DNA of 64,000 bases, from NCBI GenBank assembly GCA_023935145.1, contig CM043699.1, positions 67,620,638-67,684,637 on the forward strand, given 5' to 3'. This DNA is from Bretschneidera sinensis (lineage: Eukaryota; Streptophyta; Magnoliopsida; Brassicales; Akaniaceae). Below are positions 10,389-22,345 of this stretch, one piece after another (the first letter of the stretch is position 1; each line of letters starts with the position of its first letter). A program made the position numbers and the translations under genes. The notes beneath the pieces were generated by a model. It had not been told where the DNA came from and did no database searches. It saw nothing but the letters and a program-made list of their open reading frames with translations.

Positions 10389-11922
10389 GAGGATACCCCG
10401 TCTGGCTAAAGATATAAAACTTAGCGCTCATGGGAGGTACCCCAGATATATCCTTTTCATTTTAGTATTTTTTTTAGTTATAGTTATATTTACATGTCTA
10501 ATTTGCATATTTTGTTTTTTGGCACAACGTTTATTTTTCTTTGTCAGGTTCTTAATGCGTGCATCCAGTTCAAGTTTGGGGGCGTGGGCAAGCAAGCAAG
10601 CAACCGAGTTCTCTATCTCCCAGGTCAGATCTTTCCATGCCACACACACATTGGGGACAATGTGTATTTTAAGTTTGGGAGTAGTGGGAGATACTAGATA
10701 CTATCACACACGCACTTGAAATAAATGCACATACTAAGTCCCATTTTTTTTAGGAAGATAAATGCATGCTCTTTTGATAAACAAAAATTTTGGTTGACTT
10801 AAAAATTTGATAAACACATCATTAGTAAGCTTAAAAGCTAGAACACATAGTCTTGTAATGGAAATTTTACAAATTTTAGTTACCTACCTCAAGGCACCTA
10901 AGAATTCACGAGTTTGATCCAAATTTGCACGAGTACATTTAAAACACATTTGTGTGGGGTATGACATATAATTCTCTTGTATATGTTTCCATAATCTAAC
11001 TGTAATCGAATAACTTGTTGAAAAAAACACTTTGGCATAAGAAAAATAAAGAAGAAAAAAAAATATATATAATATGTTCATCATGCAAAAAGTGATCAAA
11101 AAGCTTCTAATGATCAGTAAAAACTTTTCACTGAGTAACTGGGCCTCTTGCCTCATTAAGCATTGAGTGTTCACGTCAAAAGGTGAGAAATTCATTTAGA
11201 AGCATTAAAACCTATTAGTTTCGTAGCCTTTTTGACTCGAGTTAGTAAGTTCTTAGGGGTGTCTTTACACCTAATGCCCTAAAACCATCTGGTTTGGGAG
11301 TCATTGGCCAAACACTCGTTACAAGAGTCAACTAGAAAGCTCGAGGGAACTTAACATGCCAGCATTGGAGTCATTTAGAAGTATTAAAACCTATTAGTTT
11401 CGTAGCCTTTTTGACTCAAGTTAGTAAGTCCTTAGGGGTGTCTTTACACCTAATTCCCTAAAACCATCTGGTTTTGGAGTCATTGGCTAAACACTCCTTA
11501 CAAGGGTCAAATAGAAAGCTCGATGGAACTCAACATGGCAAGGATCACATGATAAAATAAAAAAGTAAGTATTATGCCATTTTTGCTCTATTTGATAAGG
11601 AATTCGATAAAAGTTTGGGCATCGAAACCCTATACGCTAAAATTATATGGAAGCCCCATCTTATATGTGCTAACTCATCACACACAAATCAAAATTGCGA
11701 TACCTTAAGCCAACCTTAGGTAAGTAACTTAAAACTTTTGAAAGTCCTTTTGCAATCCAAAATGTGTTTTTATTCTAAGCTAACTCATGAACTGTTATCA
11801 TAGTTTTATGTGCAACCCAAATCTTTGAGTATCATGGAAATGAATTTATCTTTAATTTTTGTTCTAACATAGTCTTTAATTTTGTATTGCTAAGGGACTA
11901 GCAATATGTAAGTTTAGGGGTG
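10389..11922 (+). other. Element B 3' noncoding region
   Basis: Contains the post-ORF box (10417-10436), the 8-bp hairpin ACACATTG/CAATGTGT with loop GGGA (10646-10665) followed by TTTAAGTTTGGG, the CACTGAGTAACTGG block (about 11129-11183), the TTAGGG/CCCTAA and AAACCATCTGGTTT block at 11229-11308, and a second copy of that block at 11404-11489 from a 175-bp tandem duplication. It ends with GGGACTAGCAA and the purine tract AAGTTTAGGGGTG before the LTR. Confidence 0.75.
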
Positions 11923-13185
11923 TGATAAGTGCTTAAATAGTCATATTTAAGCCCTTTAATTTACATTTGTTAAGTTATTTATCTATTTCTATGGATTTTA
12001 CTTCATTTTCATGTTTTATGTGTTTTTCACAGGACTTGGACAAAAAGGTAATAATTTGGAGCTTTTATAAGCAAAAAGTCAAGATCTGCCATCCAGCAAG
12101 GTGCGCTCGAGCGCAACTCCCTTGAGATTGAGTGCATAAGAGCACGAGCGCACTTGAAGAAGGCATGAGCGAACACTTGTGCTCGAGCGCGCGCAATCAC
12201 TCTAGAGGCAGCAGAGCCAGAATTAGAAAGAAGTCTTCTGACTCCAAAAAGGAATTAGGGTTTTGGGACACCATGAAGACCCTATAAATAGCCCTGTAGA
12301 AGCACATAACACACACATTTTGTTCTAGATTCGAAGTAGAGAGCTTAGGAGAAGAATTGACTCATCTCCCGAGTTTTCTTTGGTTTTAGTTTTCTGTTTT
12401 TATTTGATTATGTCTAGCATGTTTACTTTACTTAGTATGTGTAACTAAACTCCTATAGGGCTCGATTGAAGCCCTAGTTATGCTTTACCACATATTCATT
12501 CATTGATATATTTGCTATAGCCTTGTTAGAATATTTAACTTGATTAATACCTGTTTGTATTTACATTCCTCATATGTATGTGCCTGATCAATGTATGCAT
12601 GTGGTATGGATAGGTTAGTCGAAGCAATTTGGATGACCGAGTCTTGGGTTCGACATTAGTAACAAGGGATATCCATATCGAATTCCCAGGTTAATCAACA
12701 TGGGAAACCAAGAGTGGACCAAGCCCTAGGTCCCGTGTGGTTGCCGATCTCCACAACCCTCATGCTCTTTTAAGGAACAACTCAGCATACACCCATGCTG
12801 AATCCCTTAAGAGAGAAAAGAGTTAGAGTATACCCCATGCCTAACTCGTTGCATAAGGAGATCAATAGCCTAAGGTGTGGGCTAAGCCCTTAGGTTGGCA
12901 ACCATTAGATATTCATGATAAGGCTAGAGCACTGAAACCTTAGTTAGTGGGAAAGCATAATTAGTGGTGGATATGATAGCCTTATGAGCTTATTATTGTT
13001 ATTTACTCACAACCAAATCACAATTTCTCTTTTTAACTTGAAGAAACTAATTCTAAAACGAAATTCACCAATCCTTGTGAAAATGATCTCGCACTTGCAC
13101 ACTATGCTACCACAGACCTTGTGCACTTGCAAGTAAAACTAGAGTGGTTATTTGCATATCTATTTAAATAAATAATTGTCTAACA
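11923..13185 (+). repeat. Element B 3' LTR
   Basis: TGATAAGTGC to TGTCTAACA, 1263 bp. An AG-terminated pyrimidine tract (TGTTTTTCACAG near 12032), a GCTCGAGCGC motif cluster (12100-12195), a TATA box CTATAAATA (about 12282-12290) and an Athila-type R/U5 follow in order. The last 218 bp match 5356-5571. Confidence 0.88.
12100..12195 (+). promoter_or_regulatory. GCTCGAGCGC palindrome cluster in the B 3' LTR
   Basis: GTGCGCTCGAGCGCA, GAGCACGAGCGCAC, GCATGAGCGAACA and GTGCTCGAGCGCGCGC, about 90 bp upstream of the TATA box. It is the CTCGAG variant of the GATCGAG motif found in A and F. Confidence 0.5.
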
Positions 13186-14645
13186 TTCATAACTTTTATG
13201 TACTTGTAATTGTAACCCTTTCTAATTAATTAAAACTCCTAAATTATTTTTCAATCAAAACCTCTTTTGATTCTCCATTTTATGAGAATTAATTAATTGT
13301 CCATAAATTAATTCTCATGACTTCTACAATCATGAGTGACACCTAGAAGCACATCATGGCTATTATTGATGCCAAAAACGTGCTGTTGAGTTGGGGGCCA
13401 ATTCTTGGGGGAGCCTGCACAAGAATGGCGAGGTGAGCTAGAGAGTCACCCGAAGAGAGGGGGGTGATGCCTCCAAAGATGATCTGATGCTTTTGTTAGT
13501 ACAAGCATTTTTTAAGGAATGGGGATGCTGGTACTTTCAATTATGTGAAAATGTGATTGTGTCTGAATCTAGATTTGTATACCTTAGTCCTTTTATAGTG
13601 TTTCAGAGGTGAGAAGGCCCACATGTCAGGGATGGAGAAATCCTGGAGATCTTTCCTATGTAAGTGGGTATGAATGGGTGTCCAAGAAGGATCGTAATCC
13701 CTAGATTTACGCCTGTAGGTCTGGATAGGGGTGTCCCAGAATGGGGCTCCTTGGAATTTGTGTTTTATAGGTCTGGGCAGGGGAGTTCGGGGATGGCAGT
13801 GGATCTGTCACTAGCTTGTCTTCATGTCATCTCTTTATTGGAAGTAGAAATGTCCACGTGTCACCTTATCGTTGGTCCAAGGTTATCCATATGTCACCTT
13901 GATATTGGTCCAGGGTTATCCATGTGTCGCCTTGTCGTTGGCCCAGGGTTATCCACGTGTTGCCTTGCCGTTGGTCCAGGATTGTCCATGTGTCACTTGG
14001 TCGTTCGTCCAGGGCTGTCTGCATGTTAGTTCACTATTGGGTGTGTGTTTGTCAAACCCTTAGCATGAAACCCATTATACCCAATTAGTGCTTACTAATG
14101 ATCAATTAATATAACAATATTAAATAGAATTAAAGTATAATAAGTTGCATACAAGATAACCAAGATGTCTCAAGTCTAAGGATCAAATGCACAATTGTAA
14201 CGTAAGAACTACTTATTAACAAGCAAGTAAAACTCAATGTAGGTGTTCTTAAGTCCATCCATGTTCAAAGAACTCATTCTCTAATAAACACCTATATACT
14301 TGTTTTAGTGTCTCACACACAAGTGACATTGAGATCAGTCACCCTCCCATTTTAGCAAACATAGTATGTACTAGTCTAATGGGATTACTAACGTCCAACT
14401 AGTATCCTACGATCGAGAACTTTTAAAAACAAATCTTTCAAGAAGATTAGGTCTCGTAATTATAATCATATCATAATTATGTCTCCGTTGTTCTTATTCT
14501 ATGGACTTAATGATAATTTAATTTAACAAATATTCATGATAAATAAAATTTGTCATTAATTATGATAGCAATTTGAATAAGATTGTTTTACAAATAATAT
14601 GCTAAGACATCAAATGTCATTGGCATGTAGCGTATACTACTATCA
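13186..14645 (-). repeat. Probable 3' LTR of copia element K, interrupted by an unidentified repeat
   Basis: On the minus strand the K ORF ends near 14660 and is followed by AAAAGTAGAAGAT, a copia-type purine tract, then TGATAGTAG at 14645. That is where an LTR should start. No second copy is in the window, so the boundary is inferred. The left end runs to the B insertion point. The GC-richer block at about 13370-14045 looks foreign to it. Confidence 0.4.
13370..14045. other. Unidentified GC-richer insert with a 37-bp minisatellite
   Basis: Base composition changes sharply from the AT-rich flanks. At about 13850-14030 there are five imperfect copies of a 37-bp unit around GGTCCAGGGTTATCCATGTG. 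The open frames here arise from the repeat and show no family resemblance. Part of an LTR or a TRIM-type element is possible; I could not define ends or duplications. Confidence 0.4.
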
Positions 14646-15024
14646 ATCTTCTACTTTTACTAAAGTAAATCGCTCATATATCTCATACTCATCTTCTTAA
14701 GATGATGATCGAGCTGATGTTAAATTTATGCCTTAGGTAGTGGATCTATTATATTCTCTACTAACAAAATCTTTTGTATCCTCACGTCTCCTCTTCCAAT
14801 GATTACACTAATCAAGTGGATGAGTTACTCAATGCACTTAGACGCTTGGATTTCCAATGAGAATCTAGTTCCTTGGCTTGAGCTATTGCCCTATTTTTAT
14901 CATAGTACATGGTACTGCAATTTCATTGTTAGGAACAACACCAATATTGGTGAAGAATGTTTCATTAAAACCATCTCATTTGCAGCTCTAGATGCAATAA
15001 TATATTCAACCTTAGTAGTGGAAT
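14646..15024 (-). pseudogene. pol: Element K (copia) pol, end of RNase H
   Basis: On the minus strand, STTKVEYIIASRAANEMV is the copia RNase H block normally seen as TEAEYIA. It continues with decayed NRAIAQAKE, then a VENIIDPLPKA-type block and an end near MSMRYMSDLL, the usual C-terminus of copia pol. The reading frame is cut at 15024, inside the RNase H, by element G. The upstream half resumes at 40709. Confidence 0.8.
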
Positions 15025-15503
15025 TGTTAGAATATATAAAATGTTCTAATGTTACTGATGGACTTCCATTAGATTGTAGGGTTTTAGATTTATAAAACGA
15101 ACTGGACTGGGTTCCTGAGATGGACTTTGTGGATTTGACATCCACTTGATCTTGTTGGTGGACCAAATACACCTAATTAATTTAGATGTGGTTGGGCAGT
15201 GGTGTGGGCTTGACAAACCTAATAGGCTATGATGGGTAACCCATTGAGTTTGTTATAAATATAAGCTAGGTCCCCCCTCCTCTCTTAACCTAGGTGAGTT
15301 TTCCCTATTATAATCCTGTCATATTAAACAGAGAGAGCAAGGAGAGGAAGAACCCTAGCTAAACGGTCTTGTACATATTGGTGTGTTGAAATCCCTGCAG
15401 TGTTACCGGAATAACAATATGTCGCAAATATCAGGTATGTGATAGTCAATTTATTAAACTAGTGATCTAATGAATGTAATAGATCCTTAGAACATTATTT
15501 ACA
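15025..15503 (+). repeat. Element G 5' LTR
   Basis: TGTTAGAATATATAAAATG to TTATTTACA, 479 bp. It contains TTATAAATATA (about 15252) as TATA box. It is about 85-90 percent identical by eye to the split 3' copy. Confidence 0.92.
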
Positions 15504-15505
15504 TG

Positions 15506-15518
15506 TAGTATCAGAGCC
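15506..15518 (+). other. Element G primer-binding site, initiator-Met type
   Basis: TAGTATCAGAGCC, one change from the TGGTATCAGAGC complement of initiator tRNA-Met, two bases after the LTR. Confidence 0.75.
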
Positions 15519-17400
15519 TGGCTTTACATGTGCTAGATACCTAGTTTTATATACTATATTGTATATATATTAAATTTTTATTTGATGAAATATATACATA
15601 TAATAATGTTTATTATATATATATAAGAACTATGAATTCAAAAAATCTTGAATTGGTGGTTTTATTGTAAAATCCAAAGAATCTTGAATTATGGGCATTA
15701 CTATTGATTTCAAAAAATCTTGAAGTAGCTTATGTTCCCTAATCATGATCCTAGGGCAATGTAAAATACTAAAGATTTTGAATGTCATGATTAATAATGT
15801 TTTGGTAAGAAGGGTAATGGAGGAAATGAATATATGATATGAGATATAGGGTTTTCCTAATCAGTTTGGATTAAAATTTTTTGGGGAATCATAGTATGAA
15901 CTGTCAATGCAGTCGTGCTTAATAACATGGCTTAACGAGTAAATAATTTTATATGAATATATTTTATTTTTAAACTCAAAACATATAATGTTTTCCAAGA
16001 TAATAATTTGGAATATTGATTTATCATCAAGTGACCTCATCATATTTAATTTGCTCTTGGTTATACACTTATAATGAATGACGGGGTGCATATAATTACA
16101 CATGATATTGCTTCCACAATAAATTGATTGATGCATTTATGCTGAAGTTTAAGTGGAACCTAGACCACGACTAGGTTAGGTATGAGAATGAATCAAGAAA
16201 ATGGTTGAAGTCTTAGGAAAATGGTTGAAGTCTTAGGAAAACGGTATCATATCTAGTAGAATTGAAGACTTCATGGGCTTAAAGCTCAATTTTTGTTATT
16301 ACAAGTATTACATTATTTATGTAATTAATACATATTTAATTTTGTTGTAAGCTTTATTAAAAAAAGAACAAACTTGTTGTAGTTTAATGATCAGACCATT
16401 ATTATACAATGTAAATGGTTTGTAATAACCATTTGAATTAACACTATAGTTTTCATGATTACCAACATGTGGTCCCAACTGTATAGTAACATAGCAAAGC
16501 ATTTAATAACGTACCTTACTTAACCGCCATGTGATGTAATGTTACCACAAGAGATAAAGTGATATTGTAAATATTATCTAACATGTGGCGTAGTTAATTA
16601 CATTTGGGATATTAATTATTACATTATAAACATTATTATACTTTGTAATACAACTACACTTTATTGTAACTTCTAATACTATAGAATGCATTAAAGAAAC
16701 TTGAGCATGTTTTGAATGTTATCATATTAAACATGGCTTTAATGTAACTTTAATATTAGGTACTGTAACGTTACATCAGGTCTAAACTTTAACACAAGAA
16801 GACCTTAATTGTTGGTTTACCCACTAACTAATAAACAATCTTATTATTTATCTGACTCGAAGATATCAGTAAAAGGGCAAGAAGTAAAGATTAACATGTA
16901 TTTAGATAATTTTGAGCCTCAGTTTGAAATAATTTTAAGGGTTGAAGTGGATGGTTGCGACCAAAGTGATCTGTTCATTAAATTTTTAGGATTATTTCAT
17001 GTCGATTGGGACTAGATTAATACATTCAATCGCCTACTTAAAGAGGGTTATTGTGTGTTAATAATTGATAAATATGAAACTATTGTTTGAATGTATATTA
17101 GTCTAAAGTGTCTTATTGACCCAAAGGTGTTAGGCATTTCGAAAATTGATATGCATTGAGTAGTTAGTTTCATGTAGGAAATCCTAAATACATTAAAAGA
17201 AATTAGGATTATTTCATGCCAATTGGGACTAGATTAATACATTCATCGCCTGCCCAAATGGGGTTATTGCATGTATTAATAATTGATAAACATGAAACTA
17301 TTGTTTGAATGTATATTAGTGTCTTGTCGACCCAAAGGTGTTAGGCATTTCGAAAATTGATATGCATTCAGTTGTTAGTTTAATGTAGGAAATCCTAAAT
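15519..17400 (+). other. Element G decayed gag region
   Basis: This is where gag should be, but no gag or zinc-knuckle motif can be followed. It is very AT-rich, with TA runs (15555-15625), a 21-bp duplication around 16205-16240 and a 200-bp direct tandem duplication (16988-17205 and 17206-17405, both starting AGGATTATTTCATG). A short open frame at 16809-17015 has no recognisable family. Confidence 0.5.
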
Positions 17401-19320
17401 GTGTGTTACATTCTCTACCAAAGGGGAGTTTGTAATGATGTGCTTGGGATCGTATTGTTTTACTACACAAATTCATTAACATTATTGCCTTATGTTTTTC
17501 CTTATATTGAGTTTGTCCTGGGAATTGTGGACATTGACTTAGCTCTTCATAGCGATAAACTTGTTTTGGAAAACACTTTTTACATTCCATCCTTTAGACG
17601 TAATTTAGTTTTTGTTTCAATGTTAGACAAATATGGATATTCAATTAATTTTGAAAATTCAAAAAACTTTATTGTTTTTCAATTTTAAAATTATTGGTAA
17701 ATATTTTTTGTCTAATGGTTTGTATAGAATGAGTTTGGCTTCTAAGAACATTTATAACTCCTTGATTGTTGAGAATGTTGTTTCCAAAAGGCTTTTACTT
17801 AAGGAAAAGTCTTCAATGCGGTGGCACAAAAAAATTAGGTCACATTTCTAGGGAAAGAGTGGAGAGATTAATCAAATATGATATACTTCCTTCCCTTGAT
17901 TTTGGAAACTTATAAACTTATATCGATTGTATTAGAGGTAAGTTGACCAAGAAAAAAAATAAAAAAATAAAAATAAGTAGACCTTACTCAACCATTTTGT
18001 GTCAAAACAAATACTTCATCACTTTCATTGATAATTATTCTCGTTATAGTTTTATCTACTTAATTAAAGAAAAGTCCCATTCTCTTGAAAAGTTCAAAAT
18101 CTTCACAATAGAAGTAAAAAAAGTAGAGAAAGTTATTAAGATAGTAAAACTTAATCGTGGTGGTGAGTATTATGGTAAACATAATAATGTTGGTCAAGAA
18201 ATGGGACTGTTTGCCAAATACTTACAAGAGTGTGAGATTGTTACCCAATTCACTATACTCGATAGTCCTAAACAAAACAGTGTGACCAAAAAGCATAATG
18301 GCACACTTAAGGATATTATGAGAAGTATGATGAGTAGGACTAACTCTTTACATTTTTAACCGAATACCAATAAATATGTCCCTAAAACACTGTTTGAGTT
18401 GTAGGTTGGGAAAAAACGTAGTCTAAACCACTTTCGTGTCTAGGGTTGTCCTGTTGTTGTTAGAATTTATAACCTTTCTAAAAAGAAAACAGACCCTAGA
18501 TCTACTCGTTTTTTTTTTCATTGGGTATCTAGAACACTTTAAGGGATACATATTCTATTGTCCTACACGTGGTACATGAATTGTGGAGTCTCAAACTACT
18601 AAATTCCTGTAGTATGATGTTGGTGATACTTTCGTTGTTATTGTGAATCAAGAACCTGTGGATGTAGTTGTTGTTCCTAATGTTTTTACTCAGCCACATG
18701 ATACTGTAGTTGAGGTATCCTTACGAAGTTTTGTCAGACAGGGGAGATATATTATTATAGATTATTATGTTTATTTGGATGAGTGTGATTTTGATATTGG
18801 CCATCTGGTTGATCTAGTAACTTTCCATGATGTTTTTAGTAGTCTATAGTTTTCTTTGTGGATGCATGTGATGACTGATCTTGTTGAACATCCTAAGGGT
18901 ATCAACCCATTGGTGTTAGGTGGGTGTACAAGACTAAACTTGATTCCAAGGGTAAGATAGAGAGGTTTAAGGCGAGGCTGGTTGCTAAGGGATATGTAAA
19001 AAGACATGGTAACCAGCTTGAGAGATTTTTTTAGGCTGGGAAAGAATACATAGTGTGCAAACTTTAAAAAAGTCTCTTTGTGGCCTTTAACAGGCTTTTA
19101 GTCAGTGGTATTTCAGATACAGTTGTTTCTTACATGTATCTCAAGGTTAGTGGGAGTAAGTATTTCTTTCTGGTCTTGTACATTGATGATGTTCTACTTG
19201 CCAACAGTGACTTGGGTTTGCTTCATGAGACTAAGAGGATGTTGTCTAAGCTATTTGATGTGAAAGATCTTGGAGATGCTACTTGTGTTCTTAGGATAGA
19301 GACTTGGTTACACTCAAACT
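17401..19320 (+). pseudogene. pol: Element G copia pol: GAG-pre-integrase, integrase, partial RT
   Basis: Pieces in order: FYIPSFRRNLVFVSMLDKYG (17575-17640) is the block before integrase; the integrase core at 17943-18359 has FITFIDNYSRYSFIYL, NRGGEYYGK, and FTILDSPKQNSVTKKHNGTL where PQQNG and the catalytic Glu region should be; FRVWGCP-type linker near 18430; RVT_2 start GVRWVYKTKLDSKGK near 18915; RT catalytic LYIDDVLLANSD near 19178 with both Asp kept. Order gag-protease-integrase-RT is diagnostic of Ty1/copia. Multiple stops and shifts. Similarity ends at about 19310 where C begins. Confidence 0.85.
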
Positions 19321-19324
19321 ATCA

Positions 19325-20664
19325 CACGGTTATTGTGTATAGATGAGGTGTCGATCCCACGAGGAAATGCGAACTACAAAAGAAAATGTAAACCTTGACA
19401 CGAACAATAAAAGTTAAATGAAAGAATTTGAGTTTTGATAATGAAGTGTTATGAGAAAATTGTGTAAATATAATTGAGAATGTAAATGGAGAAACAACAA
19501 GGCTCCAAGAATCCTTCCTAAGTTCGTTGCCTTGCTCCACTCTCGACTCAATTGGGTTATCTCGATTGCTAGTTTCACATCCCAAACAAGCAATCGGTAA
19601 ATATTCAATTAAAGCACATGAAAAACCTAATGCAATTGCTACAAATTACTCTTTAGTTTCGAGTCAAGCACACACGACCTATCTCATAGATTATCAAGAA
19701 ACAACAATATATCTCAATGACTATACTGCAGTAATGAACAATCTATAAGATAAATTTATCAAAATCAATCACATCTAAACAACTTGACATAAGAAGAGCT
19801 TGACTAAACTTATATGGAGGAGGAAGATGCAATCACTGGATTAAGAATAGATCCTCTAATTCTTACTTAATCAAAGAGTCAATCATAAAAATTATTCAAC
19901 AATAAATCCTTACAATTGAATCAAGAATGGAGAATAAGAACAACTACACCTAGGAATTCATCCCCTTGCCTTGCTTGGAGATTAGTTGGCCATGGGGTTC
20001 AAGCTTGATGAAGAAGAATGTGGATCTCTCCCTTGATTTCCAGCACAAGAAGACTTGGAAGAATACTTAATTGAATGGTGGCTGCAAACCCTTAAGGATC
20101 TATATATAGACCATAAGGTTAAGGGGTGTTTTGGGCTAAAAAATTGTCATTTAGAAGCCTTAATTAGGTCAGGAGACCGTGTGTGCGCCTAGACACAGCC
20201 TTACCCATGCCTAGGCACTGCCTTTGTCTGAGATTAGAGCCTTGCTGGAGGCCGCGGCGCCCTTGATCCAAGCCATGGCGCCCTTAGTGATTCAAAGATG
20301 GTGGTGGTTCTGTAGGCCGTGGCGCCCCTTGGGCCAAGCCTCGGCACACACTGTTGTCCGGAATTTTACAAAGTTTGTGGAGGCTTCTAGTTGCGGCACA
20401 CACTAAGGACTTGACTTTTCTTTCTTCTTTGCTTCTCTGCAACCACTCCAACACTTCATTTTGCATGGAATCTCGACACTTTAAGCATCGATATATTTTC
20501 CATCTCTTTTGAACTCAAAGTACCTGAAAATGCACCGAAATATATCAATGATCCAAGAATTACATTTAAGAATTGTTAAGGTATAAATGAGTAATTCAAC
20601 CCTAGATCAACCCTAAAATGCTAACAAGTAAGTACTGTTAAGATGCATTTTATGGCTCTCACCA
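19325..20664 (-). repeat. Element C 3' LTR (minus strand)
   Basis: On the minus strand it starts TGGTGAGAGCC right after the purine tract AGTTGGGGGTTA and ends near 19325. It aligns with 24404-25896 at both ends, but the middle differs: this copy has a GC-rich block (20165-20400) of GGCCGCGGCGCCC-type repeats upstream of TATATATA (20101-20108), while the other copy has the 185-bp cassette. The left edge against G is approximate, and no duplication could be identified. Confidence 0.75.
20165..20400 (-). promoter_or_regulatory. GC-rich repeat cluster upstream of the TATA box in the C LTR
   Basis: Three imperfect copies of GGCCGCGGCGCCCTTG and GGCCAAGCC-type units in an AT-rich LTR, 60 to 290 bp upstream (minus strand) of TATATATA at 20101. 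The arrangement copies that of A and B with a different GC-rich motif. Confidence 0.4.
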
Positions 20665-22345
20665 TAACCCCCAACTAGCTTATTGCTAGTCCCTAGCAAT
20701 TCAAGCGAAAAACATGGAATGAATTCTTTATTGGAAATCAAAACGAAATACAGCAATGTTAGCATTAAACCAAGAGTGATTCAAAATTTTTGTCTTAAAA
20801 ATCATGCATAACACATAACAAATAGAATCATTAAATATCACTCAAGTCTAAAAATAATCCAAATGTAAACCTTAAAATCGTTATCGACTCTTAATATCGA
20901 TCTTACCATAATCCATAGTCCGAACATCTGGATGATTTTATGTACAACATAGCATGAATACAAGTCTTGGCCTCTAAACACATTAAATTGCGTGACATCA
21001 ATCACAAATTAAGCTCCATAAGCTCATTTTTCAAATCACACTACATTGGATCAATAGGTCTTTAATAAGCTTGTAAAGTTAGGCTAAGGTAAACGTCAAG
21101 AAAGAACGGGAAGTATTCAACAAATAAAAGAACTCAATCTCTTAGTTTTGAACACAACCACTTTAAGCACTGGATAACCTTACTTCAACACCCAACTCTT
21201 TCAACTATTTTTCGAGCATTTCTCGCAATAAATCACCACTTTTTTTCTTTTCTTCTTTCTTTGCCATAATTCACTTCTTTTTTATTTTGGCATAAGACCA
21301 TTTACCTCCTCTTTCATTCTTTTCTCTTTTCCACAACCCCCAACTTATCTCTTTTAATGTACTTGGGTTATGGTAGTAATATTTTTTCCATATTTCCATC
21401 CTTACTCCTCTTAAGTGCTTCTCAACAATGTGTATAAACTAAGTTCTCTTAAAAGTAATATAAGGATAAAATATTTCCAGGCTCATACAGGTGGGTAAAT
21501 GGGTTATCGAAAGAAACAAGGCTCAAATTTTTTCAAGAAAAGGCTCAAACAGGTGACTAGCGATAAATATAGCACGGGTAAGTTTGGAAGGCTCAAACGG
21601 TCCAAAAATGGCCTAAATCATATCCTAAGTAGTGTGCATTCTAGGATTTCACCTCAAGTGATTATCATATAAGTTCTAGAGCTTGTCGAGACCGCAAAAG
21701 TTTTCACAAAACAATCGCACATAAAACTTCTCTAAATGCTTTAAACTAATCATGTAATCTTACTACAAACCAGAGTCTCAAACCAAAGAAGATCAACACT
21801 TAATTTATTCTCAAACCGAAGCAAGATTTAACTTCTTCTAAATGCTATATGCTATCTCAATTAAGTTCATATCATTGACATGTGAATCAACTCCAAGGCT
21901 TAACACAAAGCATGCTAAAAACAGATAAAAAAAATGAAAGTAACACCAAGCAGTTCAATGGTATGTAATAAGAAATGTGTTTCCTCCACCCCCAACTTAA
22001 GAGAGACATTGTCCACAATGCTAAAGATAAAGGAAAGGAAACTCCCTTTGTAAGCAAAAGTGCATAGAAGCTGAAAATTGTGCACCATCATGTGAACTGC
22101 AGGCCATTCTTCTTGCTGAAATTCCAATCTACAACATAGAACAACACAACAAAAAGAAAGTAACTGCAGTGTACTATTAAGATTCCCAGCGTATGTTAGG
22201 TTAACACATGAAATGGAAAGAAATAACTAAAAGTGAAAAGAAAGTACGAAAAATAAAATAACGAAAAGGAAAAGAGAAGAAAAAAAATGTTAGTACAGTT
22301 ATCCGATAATAAATAAAATAAAAGGAAACAAACAAAATAGAACCC
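20665..22345 (-). other. Element C 3' noncoding region
   Basis: No coding. Read on the minus strand it has CATTG-TGGA-CAATG (22007-22020) followed by TTAAGTTGGGGGTGG, a weaker copy of the hairpin plus purine tract in A, B, E and M, and ends with GGGACTAGCAATAAG and AGTTGGGGG at the LTR. It is pyrimidine-rich on the plus strand at 21240-21420. Confidence 0.65.

Larger units (their letters stand above)
5356..13185 (+). mobile_element. Element B: Athila-like retroelement with gag-pro and env-like ORF but no RT or integrase
   Basis: Made of a 5' LTR remnant (5356-5571; the rest is upstream of A and off the window), a tRNA-Asp-type primer site, gag-pro, a promoter-like module, an env-like ORF, the shared 3' noncoding region, a purine tract and a complete 3' LTR. 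Between the end of gag-pro (8274) and the env-like ORF (9253) there are under 1 kb and no RT, RNase H or integrase homology, so B is non-autonomous. The base after the 3' LTR (TTCAT at 13186) is the candidate right target duplication. Confidence 0.85.

Noticed and set aside
13664..14063. Open frames of 121 and 63 codons with a repetitive product
   Set aside because: They are read through the 37-bp minisatellite; the repeat, not coding selection, keeps them open.
14799..15095. 98-codon plus-strand frame spanning the K/G border
   Set aside because: The true coding sense here is minus-strand copia RNase H, and the frame crosses the G LTR boundary.
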